NCBI GenBank assembly: GCA_964391725.1
Contig: CAYMNB010000025.1
Span: 1 to 33,159 of the forward strand
Direction of reading: 5' to 3'
Length of the DNA: 33,159 nucleotides
Source: SpSt-1165 sp964391725
Lineage (GTDB): Bacteria; Chloroflexota; Anaerolineae; Anaerolineales; Anaerolineaceae
The notes under the pieces are model-generated. The model was not told the DNA's origin, did not search any database, and saw only the letters and a program-made list of their open reading frames with translations. The position numbers and the translations under genes are program-made. Positions 7,608-15,019 of the stretch are shown in pieces; position 1 is the stretch's first letter; the number at the start of each line of letters is the position of its first letter.

Positions 7608-8408
7608 TTACGCCATTGCATCCCAATATGGCTGATGGTTGAGGTTGGCGACACACCAGCGGTAATGCCCGTCGCTGCAGTCTGGGGCATAGGTGTTGGC
7701 GGAGAGCAGGCTGTAGATCAGCACATAGCGATACAGCACCCCGCGCACACCCTCGCCCAGCCGCGCCAGAACGACGTCAAGCAGCCGCTGGCGCAGGTCA
7801 GCTTTGAGGTCATCGTACATGTCAAAGAACACCCAGGCGGTAGCCACATCGAACAGGGGGTCACCCCACAGGGTGAACAAACCGAAATCAAGCAGGGCGG
7901 TCACCTCGTGGTGTTGATTGACCAGCAGATTGCCGGGGAAGAAGTCGCCGTGCACCAGGCAGTGAACGCCGGTGTAGGGCTGCGCGAGCAGGTCAATCAG
8001 TTGTGTCAGTTTGACGGCAAAATCACTGACATCCCGTTGNNNNNNNNNNNNNNNNNNNNNNNNNNNNNNNNNNNNNNNNNNNNNNNNNNNNNNNNNNNNN
8101 NNNNNNNNNNNNNNNNNNNNNNNNNNNNNNNNNNNNNNNCCGGGCAGGTGGCGCTCGATGGTGATACAAAAAGCGCCTTCTTGCGCCACCGAGACGATAT
8201 AAGGCAGTGCGTAGCCCACATCATATCCCTGCAGCGAAGCGTAGAATTGCCGCAGTACCGCCAGCGAAGCCAGGTTCGCGGTGCCATCATAGAGCTTCAA
8301 CACGGTACCGTCCGGCAGCGCGTACACTTCTGCCTCCATGCCGGAAGACACTCGCTGCTGTGCTGAAATGCCGTATTTTCGCAGAATGGCTTGTTTGGAT
8401 TGGCTCAT
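7608..8408 (-). CDS. APH-like phosphotransferase (aminoglycoside/fructosamine-kinase fold), interrupted by a sequence gap
   Basis: About 266 residues as drawn, with 34 codons unknown. The N-terminal part has a kinase-like nucleotide-binding lobe (SSGMEAEVYALPDGTVLKLY, ending in ERHLP). The C-terminal part has the catalytic Brenner-type loop HGDFFPGNLLV and the metal-binding ALLDFG, both intact. The APH family phosphorylates small molecules such as aminoglycosides, choline, homoserine or protein-bound fructosamines; the substrate here cannot be assigned, and it should not be called a resistance gene on this evidence. Frame agrees on both sides of the 100-N gap, but the true gap length is unknown. 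It lies 30 bases after the surface-protein gene on the same strand, so the two are probably co-transcribed. Confidence 0.75.
   Translation of the reverse strand: MSQSKQAILRKYGISAQQRVSSGMEAEVYALPDGTVLKLYDGTANLASLAVLRQFYASLQGYDVGYALPYIVSVAQEGAFCITIERHLPXXXXXXXXXXXXXXXXXXXXXXXXXXXXXXXXXXQRDVSDFAVKLTQLIDLLAQPYTGVHCLVHGDFFPGNLLVNQHHEVTALLDFGLFTLWGDPLFDVATAWVFFDMYDDLKADLRQRLLDVVLARLGEGVRGVLYRYVLIYSLLSANTYAPDCSDGHYRWCVANLNHQPYWDAMA
8040..8139. other. Assembly gap of exactly 100 N
   Basis: One hundred consecutive N lie inside the APH-like gene. A round 100 is the usual placeholder for a gap of unknown size, so the two halves are probably scaffolded, and lengths across it should not be trusted. Confidence 0.98.
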
Positions 8409-8438
8409 GAAGCGCAGTTGATAGTGGCTATCGCTGGT

Positions 8439-9917
8439 CTATTCCTGCACCAGATAGGCTCCAGCCACACACACCTGTTCGCCGCTGAGCAGAACCACAC
8501 ATACCTCGTAACGCATCAAAGTGCCATTGTCGGCCCCGCTGTGCGCTGGAATACTCACCCAGCTGACCCCCTGGGCGTTGGTGTTGATCAGTTCCAGCAC
8601 CTGTTCCTGGTTGTCGGGGCTGAGAATGCGCACGTAAGACTGGATACCGGAGACCGGCGCGCCGTCCTCGGTCGAGAGTACGGTCACAAAGATCTGCTGC
8701 TGGGTTTCCTTATCCACCACAGTTAATTGCTTTTCGGCAGCCACTTGAATCTCATGTGCCTGGTACCACTGGTCAACCACCATCGCGCGGTCGATACTGC
8801 CATCGGCAAGACCCTGTGTCAGATATATCACGCCCAAGGGCGCCAGCACCGCTTCGACGGAACCATTGGCTTCATCCTGGTGCAAATCAAGGCAGTAATT
8901 TTCAAAGCATTGGCGGATAGCATCGTTTTCGTAGTACATGACTTCCGCGATGGGGTTGCCCGCCACACTGCGCCCGCCATGCCCTACAATGAACTCATCA
9001 AAGACGATCGGCACATGGTAACCGCTATCGCCTACGGGGTAATAATAGACACCGCGGTCAACACCGTAGATTTGCTGGGTCGGCGGTGAGGTGTGCATGC
9101 GCAATTCAGCCGATAGCGGCAGCAATTTTGCTTCTGATAAGGCATCCGGCGGGGCTGCCACAGCGGCATATGCAAACACCTGCACCAGCTGCCCGTCCTG
9201 GTTGAGGAAGGGGCGTGTCAGAGGGGCACCGAAGTCATAGCCATCCACCGCCGCCAAAAAGGTGCTGAAGGGCGAGGTGCGCTGCTGAGGCTGCGGAATG
9301 AACAGCCGTGTTTCGATAGGAAAATCACAGAATTGTGCGCAGACGGCGTGCGCCACCGGCAGCAGATATGGCTGGCTTTGCGCTTCGTTCAGGTCCTGCG
9401 CGATGACAACATTCTCAAAGTATTGTTCAATGCGCCCTTTGTCATAATTAACCCAGGCGTTGCCCAGCGGCTGTCCGGCAAAGCGGGTGCCGTAGATTTT
9501 CTCATACAACGGGATGAAATCGGCATGAATGACGAAACCGTTCACAATCTTGCCTGACTGCTGTTCAGCCACCGGCATATTGACCACCGGCATCAAACCG
9601 CCCTGCACCACTACCGGCGCCAGCGAGTAGGCATCCAGATCAAGCCGCCCGGCAAACACACACAACTTGGCGTTCATAGCGTACTGGCACAACTGGTCGC
9701 CCTCAGTGATGAGAGGCGAAATGACCTTGCCCAACACGGCTTCACCGCCCAGGCTCTGGTACAACATCAAGAAACGGCCGTCCACCTGCATCAACGCGCT
9801 GGCTTTGGCATCAGCCTTCCGACCGGTACGCGGCAGCAGCAGCACAACAGCCAAAACCATGGCCACGGATAATACGGCCATGCTCAGGAAGATGATCATT
9901 TTCTGGCTGCGTTTCAT
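8439..9917 (-). CDS. Membrane-anchored surface protein with a fourfold repeat and C-terminal Ig-like domain
   Basis: Function unknown. Numbering from the ATG at 9917 gives 492 residues. A basic start (MKRSQK) and a hydrophobic segment at about 8-29 form a signal anchor, so most of the protein is outside the membrane. Four divergent repeats begin near F49, F134, F217 and F309, spaced about 85 residues apart. Each runs from an aromatic/aliphatic start through a Gly-x-Pro/Ile turn to a Q-[YFC]-[AF]-x-N-like end (CQYAMNAKLC, EQYFENVVI, VQVFAYAAV, RQCFENYCL). The last 95 residues (about 395-492) look like a beta-sandwich of the bacterial Ig-like type, with PVSGIQSYVRI and LINTNAQGVSWVSIP. An upstream TTG (9932) is possible, but ATG fits the anchor better. 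A strong promoter with an operator-like palindrome precedes it. Confidence 0.7.
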   Translation of the reverse strand: MKRSQKMIIFLSMAVLSVAMVLAVVLLLPRTGRKADAKASALMQVDGRFLMLYQSLGGEAVLGKVISPLITEGDQLCQYAMNAKLCVFAGRLDLDAYSLAPVVVQGGLMPVVNMPVAEQQSGKIVNGFVIHADFIPLYEKIYGTRFAGQPLGNAWVNYDKGRIEQYFENVVIAQDLNEAQSQPYLLPVAHAVCAQFCDFPIETRLFIPQPQQRTSPFSTFLAAVDGYDFGAPLTRPFLNQDGQLVQVFAYAAVAAPPDALSEAKLLPLSAELRMHTSPPTQQIYGVDRGVYYYPVGDSGYHVPIVFDEFIVGHGGRSVAGNPIAEVMYYENDAIRQCFENYCLDLHQDEANGSVEAVLAPLGVIYLTQGLADGSIDRAMVVDQWYQAHEIQVAAEKQLTVVDKETQQQIFVTVLSTEDGAPVSGIQSYVRILSPDNQEQVLELINTNAQGVSWVSIPAHSGADNGTLMRYEVCVVLLSGEQVCVAGAYLVQE

Positions 9918-9979
9918 GATATTTCTCTGCAATCTTCAGCCCCAGGGGCCAAAACTTCTCATCACACTCTTAAGCAATG

Positions 9980-10010
9980 ATTATAGAGATGTTTCACGAA
10001 AATGTGAAAC
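9980..10010 (-). promoter_or_regulatory. Promoter with operator-like perfect inverted repeat
   Basis: On the minus strand, TTCACA (10008-10003) and TATAAT (9985-9980) are separated by exactly 17 bases, a near-consensus promoter for the surface-protein gene. A perfect inverted repeat GTTTCAC-6-GTGAAAC covers 9991-10010 and overlaps the -35 box and spacer, where a repressor would block polymerase. On the minus strand no T tract follows the repeat, so it is less likely to be a terminator for the upstream gene. Confidence 0.6.
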
Positions 10011-10073
10011 GATTTTTGCCAGCAATCCCGTAAATGTGAGGGAAAATTGGCTGAAAACGGCAGATGTGGGGGT

Positions 10074-10964
10074 TTAATGCTGACTGGGGTCGCTGCCCAG
10101 CGGATGTTCGACAATGCGCCAGTAAGCGGTGCCGCCGCCGCTGGTGAATTTTTGCAGCATCAGTTCATAGGCATAGGCGTTATTTGCGATCAACCGCTGC
10201 CGCACCCCATCGCAAATATGCTCACGGCTTTCCACCTTGCTGGTCATGGTGCGCGCCATGGCGCCGTCATAATAGGTGATAATGGTATGGAACTGGTCAT
10301 CCACGATCCAAACATTGGCATAGCAGCCGTCACTGGGATCGATGTAATAATCGTAATAGCGCTGCATCTGCGTCAAACCATAGCCGGCGTTGTAGCGGTC
10401 AAGATCGCCGTATTCCTGGTTATACCAGACATATTCGCGGTATGCCTGCGCGTCCCTGACCAGTTGCAGGATAGCAATGCGGTCGCTCTCTGAGGTAAAA
10501 GGCGTGGGGGTAGCCGGGTTCCAGAAGCTGGACTGGCGGGTGGATGAATCGAGATAGAGCACTTCTTTGGCGTTGAACATAAACACCGGGGTTAAGAAGG
10601 ACGTTGCTGTGGGGGCGGGCGGGGTGAAGGTCGGATAGGGCGTGTGCGTGGGCAGCGGCGTATAGGTTGCTTCCGGTGTCTGGCTGGGCAGCGGGGTTTC
10701 TGTTGGCAGCGGTGTGAAGGTGGGCAGCGGGGTATAGGTGCTTTCGGGCAGCAGCCCGGCCACCGACCCAAACGTGGCGGTAGCCTCTTCCGCCAACATA
10801 GCCGCCTGCGTGCGGCTTACAAAGGGATTGGTGTCTAATGCCAGCAGCAGCACCAGCACCCCCACCGCTACCACCAGCAGCACAATGGCAACCCCCATGG
10901 CCACCATCAGAAAAGTACTGCCTGCCAGGCGCGGTCGCGGTGATCGGTTTGGTTCACTCTCCAT
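10074..10964 (-). CDS. Membrane-anchored protein with Thr/Pro-rich linker and an IMS-like C-terminal domain
   Basis: 296 residues, function unknown. A basic N-terminus (RSPRPR) is followed by one long membrane helix at about 17-43. A Thr/Pro-rich spacer follows at 76-120 (units such as TPLPTFTPLPTETP), the style of surface linkers common in Chloroflexota. The C-terminal part (about 155-290) is a compact, Tyr-rich alpha/beta domain with YREYVWYNQEY, CYANVWIVDD and YWRIVEHPLG. Its pattern of a leading helix, then strands, then a final W-R/K-I strand loosely resembles the ARC6-like IMS domain, but this is a weak guess. The ATG at 10964 is preceded by GGGG at 6 bases. The gene is divergent from the PHP hydrolase, with which it shares a promoter region. 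Confidence 0.65.
   Translation of the reverse strand: MESEPNRSPRPRLAGSTFLMVAMGVAIVLLVVAVGVLVLLLALDTNPFVSRTQAAMLAEEATATFGSVAGLLPESTYTPLPTFTPLPTETPLPSQTPEATYTPLPTHTPYPTFTPPAPTATSFLTPVFMFNAKEVLYLDSSTRQSSFWNPATPTPFTSESDRIAILQLVRDAQAYREYVWYNQEYGDLDRYNAGYGLTQMQRYYDYYIDPSDGCYANVWIVDDQFHTIITYYDGAMARTMTSKVESREHICDGVRQRLIANNAYAYELMLQKFTSGGGTAYWRIVEHPLGSDPSQH
10605..10739 (-). repeat. Degenerate tandem repeat coding the Thr/Pro linker
   Basis: Short G/C-rich units, seen on the plus strand as GGCAGCGG followed by GTNTAGGTG or GTGAAGGTG-like variants, recur several times and encode repeated TPLPT-type peptides. Such tracts can change length by slippage. Confidence 0.7.
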
Positions 10965-11005
10965 ACATAACCCCTTTTCGATTTGTGCTCAGGTCATTTG
11001 TATTG

Positions 11006-11013
11006 ATTATAAT
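11006..11013. promoter_or_regulatory. Shared palindromic -10 box between divergent genes
   Basis: ATTATAAT reads as TATAAT in both directions (11008-11013 on plus, 11011-11006 on minus). On the minus strand TTTAGA lies 17 bases upstream. The plus-strand -35 is poor (TTGTGC at 19 bases). It sits 42 bases before the minus-strand ATG at 10964 and 110 before the PHP gene. A TACAAT at 11079-11084 is a second candidate for the PHP gene. Confidence 0.4.
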
Positions 11014-11122
11014 GGAAAATGACATCAATCTAAACAACCCGTTAACCCCGCCAGCCAATGGCCGCTGCTACAGGCTGTTACAATCAAGAAAAAACCAACC
11101 GCACACGCAAGAAAGAGGCGCC

Positions 11123-12565
11123 ATGAAACAAACTTTCATCCATCAGTTCAGCCCGATGCAATCGAAAACCTATGTCGAACACACCTTCAACGTCGAGGAG
11201 GGCGTTCAACAGATAGATTTCACCTTGGAGCGCTACGATCCGCAGGTTTCGCAGGGTCAATGCTATGAAAACCAGGTCAACTTCACCATCTTTGACCCGC
11301 AGGGTGCCTTCCGCGGCTGGCGCTATGCCTACCAGGGGCTGGACTTCTCCATCGGCGCCAGCGGGGCATCCTATGGCTGTGCGCCCGGGACGCTGCTGTC
11401 CGGTGAATGGACCATCCTCATCAACGTTTTCCGTATTCTGCCGCCCGCCACGCTGGACCTCACCCTGACGGTTGCCACCCAAACCACGCAGAGCCTGCCC
11501 GCCCAGCCTGCCTATGAAACACCCGCGCCCGCCAAAAAAGGTGCAGGCTGGTATACCGGCGACCTGCACAGCCACACCTTCCACTCAGACGGTATGTGGT
11601 CGGTGGAGCACATCAACGCCTTTGCACGCCGCCTGGGGCTCGATTTTCTGCACCTGAGCGACCACAACACCATCAGCGGCAACACTCATCACCGTTCATT
11701 CAGCGATAATGACTGCCTATCCATGGCGGGCATCGAACTGACCATGCCGTGGGGGCATGCTGTGGTGGTGGGGGCCGAAAAATGGCAGGATTGGGGCGTG
11801 CGCAACACCCAGCCCTACTTCCGCCCCATCGCCGAACGCCTGCATGCCGCCGGGCATTTTGTCACTATCGCGCACCCCAAAAATGTGGGCGAACCTTCCT
11901 GCGGCGGCTGCCGTTGGATCTTCGAAGACGATATAGCCGACCTGGTCAGCGCGGTGGAGGTGTGGAACGGCATCTGGGCGCTTTCAGACAACAACAACCC
12001 GCAGGGGCTGGCGTTGTATTATGAGTGGCTCAACGAGGGGCACCGCCTGTCAGTCACATCAGGCACCGATTTGCACGGCCTGCCGCTGATCCAAACAGAC
12101 GAAAACGGTTTGCCTGAGGTGCACTGGGTGAAAGAGGTGACCGACGAACACATTGCCTCCATCCAACCCGGCACGCGCATCGGCGGGGCGGCATTCAATG
12201 TGGTGTGGGCAGAGGAATTCAGCGAAGCCGGCATCCTGGCGGGGCTGAAAGCCGGGCGCGTGTATATCTCCGATGGCCCGCGGCTGGACTTCACCGCCAA
12301 CAGCCAGGACGGCGAGCGCGTGATGCTGGGTGGAACACTGCCGCGCAGCCTGCCGACAACGCTCAACGTGCAGGGTGAACAGTGTTCACATGGCGATGTC
12401 TTGCGCCTGATCGCCGATGGCGAGGTACTGTACAGCGCCCCCGCTGCGGAAAACGGGCAATACGAGGTGCCGCTGGACGCCCACCAGGCGCACTGGTGCG
12501 TGGTGGAGGTGCGCAACGCGCAGGATGATCTGCGCGCGGTCACCAGCCCGATCTATTTTGCCTGA
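11123..12565 (+). CDS. PHP-domain metallohydrolase (CehA/McbA-like)
   Basis: A 480-residue protein. The C-terminal two thirds form a PHP phosphoesterase domain: GDLHSHTFHSDG (146-157) gives H149, H151 and D156, SDHN (179-182) gives D180 and H181, E205 lies in GIEL, H212 in GHAVVVG, and TIAHPKN supplies a later His, all expected metal ligands. CehA/McbA-type proteins hydrolyse phosphoester or carbamate-like bonds; the substrate is unknown. Residues 1-135 form a separate beta-rich domain (IDFTLERYDPQ, GEWTILINVF) that may bind a ligand or polymer, and the end (about 395-480) is also beta-rich. There is no signal peptide. The start is ATG 11123 with AAGAGG just upstream, rather than the longer open frame from 10838, which would overlap the divergent gene. 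A strong terminator follows. Confidence 0.85.
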   Translation: MKQTFIHQFSPMQSKTYVEHTFNVEEGVQQIDFTLERYDPQVSQGQCYENQVNFTIFDPQGAFRGWRYAYQGLDFSIGASGASYGCAPGTLLSGEWTILINVFRILPPATLDLTLTVATQTTQSLPAQPAYETPAPAKKGAGWYTGDLHSHTFHSDGMWSVEHINAFARRLGLDFLHLSDHNTISGNTHHRSFSDNDCLSMAGIELTMPWGHAVVVGAEKWQDWGVRNTQPYFRPIAERLHAAGHFVTIAHPKNVGEPSCGGCRWIFEDDIADLVSAVEVWNGIWALSDNNNPQGLALYYEWLNEGHRLSVTSGTDLHGLPLIQTDENGLPEVHWVKEVTDEHIASIQPGTRIGGAAFNVVWAEEFSEAGILAGLKAGRVYISDGPRLDFTANSQDGERVMLGGTLPRSLPTTLNVQGEQCSHGDVLRLIADGEVLYSAPAAENGQYEVPLDAHQAHWCVVEVRNAQDDLRAVTSPIYFA

Positions 12566-12574
12566 ACAAGACCA

Positions 12575-12615
12575 ACACAGAGGCTAAGTGACATCACTTC
12601 GCCTCTGTGTCTTTT
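12575..12615 (+). terminator. Intrinsic terminator of the PHP gene
   Basis: A perfect 10-base stem (ACACAGAGGC, 12575-12584, with GCCTCTGTGT, 12601-12610) contains an inner stem (AAGTG with CACTT) across one mismatch, and CTTTT follows. It lies 10 bases after the PHP stop and between convergent genes. The T tract points to plus-strand use; on the minus strand no T run follows. Confidence 0.8.
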
Positions 12616-12628
12616 AAAAAACAACGGT

Positions 12629-13114
12629 TTACTCGATAAAACGGTCATCGGAACGGGTATCCTGCACATCATCCTGCAGCGGGGTCAGCCAACCGCTGCG
12701 TACCCCATCGACCCGGTCAAACGCCGGCGCATAGGGTTTGATATCCAGCAGCGGGGTGCCATCCAGAATATCGACATTCTCGATCTCCAAACGGCAGCCC
12801 TTCACGCCCAGCAGCCTGACAATGGAAAGGCCGATCGGGTTGGGGCGGCGCGGCGCGCGCGTGGAAAACAATCCGCGCGGGGTTTTGTCCATAAATGGTT
12901 TCACCGTCAGCTGGTAACCGCTGGATTGGTGGAAATGATACAACAGGATCACATGCGAAAAGCCGTCCAGGTCACGCAATCCTTCCTCATAACGAGGGTC
13001 CACCTCAATCCAGCCTTGCACCCCGGCAGCACCCGCTGGCTGGATGGGCATGCCTTCCAGCTGGGTGTACGCTGAATGGATCACGCCGATAGGATCATAG
13101 GTCACAGGTTGCAT
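12629..13114 (-). CDS. trmO: tRNA (t6A37) N6-methyltransferase TrmO/TsaA family
   Basis: A protein of about 161 residues in the TsaA/UPF0066 family. Known members (TrmO) use S-adenosylmethionine to methylate N6-threonylcarbamoyladenosine at position 37 of threonine tRNA. The start PIGVIHSAYTQLEGMP, the GFSHVILLYHFH segment, and the signature RAPRRPNPIGLS are all present, as is VDILDGTPLLDIKPYAP near the end. It lacks the longer C-terminal domain of E. coli TrmO, as many family members do. The ATG at 13114 is preferred because CGGAG lies 7 bases upstream; a GTG at 13132 overlaps the degV stop as GTGA and is the alternative. It is co-transcribed behind degV. Confidence 0.88.
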   Translation of the reverse strand: MQPVTYDPIGVIHSAYTQLEGMPIQPAGAAGVQGWIEVDPRYEEGLRDLDGFSHVILLYHFHQSSGYQLTVKPFMDKTPRGLFSTRAPRRPNPIGLSIVRLLGVKGCRLEIENVDILDGTPLLDIKPYAPAFDRVDGVRSGWLTPLQDDVQDTRSDDRFIE

Positions 13115-13128
13115 GGGATTGCTCCGCT

Positions 13129-13977
13129 TCACTTTTCGAGGAACAAAACGCCCAGTGTGTTGGGGCCGCAGTGGCTGGTGATGACCGCGCCCGCCTGGGT
13201 CAGAATGACTTCTTCAAAATAATTTTTGCCGCGCACGATCTCCATCGCTGTTTCTGCCAGCACCGGGTCTGCGGGCGACACGGTGACAAACACGCGCCGC
13301 GGGTCGATGGTTTCAATATCCTTAAGCACGGCTTCGCAATAGGCCTGCACCACCTTGCGAGTAGAGCCGCGGAACTTGCGCCCCACTTCCATCTTGCCAT
13401 CCTGCACATAGATTTGCGGTTTCAGCTGCAAGGCACTGGCGCCAAACGCCGAAATGGCGCTGCAGCGCCCGCCCCTGTGCAAGAATGTAAGCGTATCAAC
13501 GACGAAACTGGCGCGAACTTTGGGCCGCAGCGCTTCTACCCGCGCGGCGATCTCCGCCGCCGCCAGCCCTTGCTGCGCCCATTCAGCCGCCAGCATCACC
13601 AGGTGTCCACCGCCGCTGGAAAGGTTCATCGAATCGACCACAAACACCGGTTCATCGCCCAGTTCCTGCGCCGCCAGCAGCGCAGACTGATAGGTGGCAG
13701 AAAAACCGCTGCCGATGGTGATGCACACCACCTCATTTTCCTGCGCAAGGTAACGGGCGAAGACATCCTGGATCACCTTGGTGTTGGGAGCTGCGGTCTT
13801 GGGGGTGGTCTTAAAATGATCAGACCAGTCAATCACCTGCCTGGGGGTCACATCAACGCCGTCCAAAAGCGAATAATCGCCCATGTTGACATACAGGGGA
13901 ATGACCTCGATCTCCAGCTGTTTAATGATCTCGGGGGTGAGGTCGCAGGTGGAATCAGCAATGATCTTCACGCTCAT
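13129..13977 (-). CDS. DegV-family fatty-acid-binding protein
   Basis: A 282-residue DegV protein. The family binds fatty acids, and some members (FakB) present them to the kinase FakA for phosphorylation and entry into phospholipid synthesis. Visible motifs are the opening VKIIADSTCDL, the IGSGFSATYQSA segment, DSMNLSSGGG, and FLHRGGRCSAI, with the C-terminal HCGPNTLGVLF strand. No FakA kinase gene is in the window, so the partner would be elsewhere. ATG 13977 follows AAGGAG at 8 bases. A -10 box lies in the 64-base gap upstream, so it may have its own promoter although it follows the molybdoenzyme gene on the same strand. Confidence 0.92.
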   Translation of the reverse strand: MSVKIIADSTCDLTPEIIKQLEIEVIPLYVNMGDYSLLDGVDVTPRQVIDWSDHFKTTPKTAAPNTKVIQDVFARYLAQENEVVCITIGSGFSATYQSALLAAQELGDEPVFVVDSMNLSSGGGHLVMLAAEWAQQGLAAAEIAARVEALRPKVRASFVVDTLTFLHRGGRCSAISAFGASALQLKPQIYVQDGKMEVGRKFRGSTRKVVQAYCEAVLKDIETIDPRRVFVTVSPADPVLAETAMEIVRGKNYFEEVILTQAGAVITSHCGPNTLGVLFLEK

Positions 13978-14020
13978 GACACAATCTCCTTATCTGGTGC
14001 TGCTTTGTTTCCGTCCCCCC

Positions 14021-14026
14021 ATTATA
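14021..14026 (-). promoter_or_regulatory. Candidate -10 box for degV-trmO
   Basis: TATAAT on the minus strand lies in the short gap between the molybdoenzyme gene and degV. Initiation would give a leader of about 36 bases with AAGGAG. No convincing -35 box was found; the region falls inside the preceding gene's end. Confidence 0.4.
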
Positions 14027-14041
14027 TCAGCAGTCAAAGCC

Positions 14042-14641
14042 TTATGCGTTCTCGGCGTAGCGCTGTTCTTTCCAGATATCGGCCTGCATACTGTAACCGC
14101 GCCGCTCCCAGTAACCGGGGTGATCTTCAGCGCTGAATTCCAGCCCATGCAACCACTTGGCGCCCTTCCACAGATAAACATCCTGCAGATCATCGCGCCC
14201 GGGAATGACGCCCGGCAGCCCGCGCAGTGGAAAACCGTGTTCGGGGGTGAGCGGCGTGCCGTCATAATGGGTGGCAAACAGGAAATTCTCTGACATGACC
14301 ACGCTAAGCGGCAGGTTGACGCTGTAACCGGGGGCATGCTGTATGACAAAACGCGCTTCGGGCAGCAAACTGAGATAACCGGCATCGATCAGCGTTTGCA
14401 GGGTGAAGCCTGACCAGCGCGTGTCATAGTTGCTCCAGCGGGTCACACAATGCAGGTCGAAGATGCGTTCAGTTTTGGGCAGACGGCTGATGGTCTCCCA
14501 ATCCAGTTCGCATGGGGTTTGCACCGCACCCCATAGGCGCAAACGCCACTGCGCCAGGTCAACGGCCGGCACGCTGCCGAATTGCAGCACCGGGAATTTG
14601 TCGATGCGTTTCTGGCCAGGCGGCAGGCGTTGGTCGCTCAT
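14042..14641 (-). CDS. Sulfite-oxidase-like molybdopterin oxidoreductase
   Basis: A 199-residue protein of the oxidoreductase molybdopterin-binding domain family (sulfite oxidase/YedY type). The expected Mo-ligand cysteine is C65 in LHCVTRWS. The fold's other landmarks are visible: WRLRLWGAVQTPCELDW at the N-terminus, WSGFTLQTLIDAG in the middle, and LWKGAKWLHGLEF near the end. The segment before it, PGVIPGRDDLQD, is longer than the usual short loop. There is no Tat signal, heme domain or membrane segment, so it should be cytoplasmic and needs a separate electron partner. The substrate is unknown. It starts 3 bases after the DUF2007-like gene, with GAAGG directly before the ATG, and belongs to the minus-strand run led by the SNF2 gene. 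Confidence 0.88.
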   Translation of the reverse strand: MSDQRLPPGQKRIDKFPVLQFGSVPAVDLAQWRLRLWGAVQTPCELDWETISRLPKTERIFDLHCVTRWSNYDTRWSGFTLQTLIDAGYLSLLPEARFVIQHAPGYSVNLPLSVVMSENFLFATHYDGTPLTPEHGFPLRGLPGVIPGRDDLQDVYLWKGAKWLHGLEFSAEDHPGYWERRGYSMQADIWKEQRYAENA

Positions 14642-14644
14642 CCT

Positions 14645-14995
14645 TCAGTCCTGTTCGTCGTCCGGGTCCACGCCATTATCGCCCATGAGGAGATCATCGT
14701 CCGTCAGGGTATCATCATCCTGGGTGAACTGCTGATACTGCGCGGTGAGGTCAACGCCCTCTGGCAGCACCATCTCACCGGCTTCCATGGCTTCCAGCAG
14801 GCGCAGGGCTTCTTCTTCATCTTCCTCGCGCACATACACCCTGGCGCGCCCGAGAATGCCCGCCTGGATGCCAAACACCGAACCCGCCGCCTCCATAGAG
14901 GCATACGAATCGATGCCGTTGGACTGTAGAAAGGCAACGATCATATCCGCATTGAGCTGACCGGCCGCCACATGCACCACCACTTCTTTCGCCAT
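14645..14995 (-). CDS. Small DUF2007-like protein with acidic tail
   Basis: 116 residues. The first 75 (VVHVAAGQLNADMIVAFLQSNGI, later RVYVREEDEEEALRLLEA) match the pattern of the DUF2007 'putative signal transducing protein' fold: a strand, a helix that picks a position, then strands and a helix. The family's role is not established. The C-terminal third is highly acidic, with many Asp residues, and is probably disordered. It is tightly linked to the molybdoenzyme gene (3 bases) and lies 24 bases after the SWIM gene. Confidence 0.7.
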   Translation of the reverse strand: MAKEVVVHVAAGQLNADMIVAFLQSNGIDSYASMEAAGSVFGIQAGILGRARVYVREEDEEEALRLLEAMEAGEMVLPEGVDLTAQYQQFTQDDDTLTDDDLLMGDNGVDPDDEQD

Positions 14996-15019
14996 GTTCT
15001 TGTTCCTTTCGCTACAGGA

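Noticed and set aside
7518..8366. Plus-strand open frame across the N gap
   Set aside because: It is the reverse side of the APH-like gene, whose catalytic loop and metal motif are clear on the minus strand; the open frame depends on the N run.
7608..8408. Aminoglycoside resistance gene
   Set aside because: Only the broad APH fold is supported; the same fold covers many small-molecule kinases and the sequence is incomplete.
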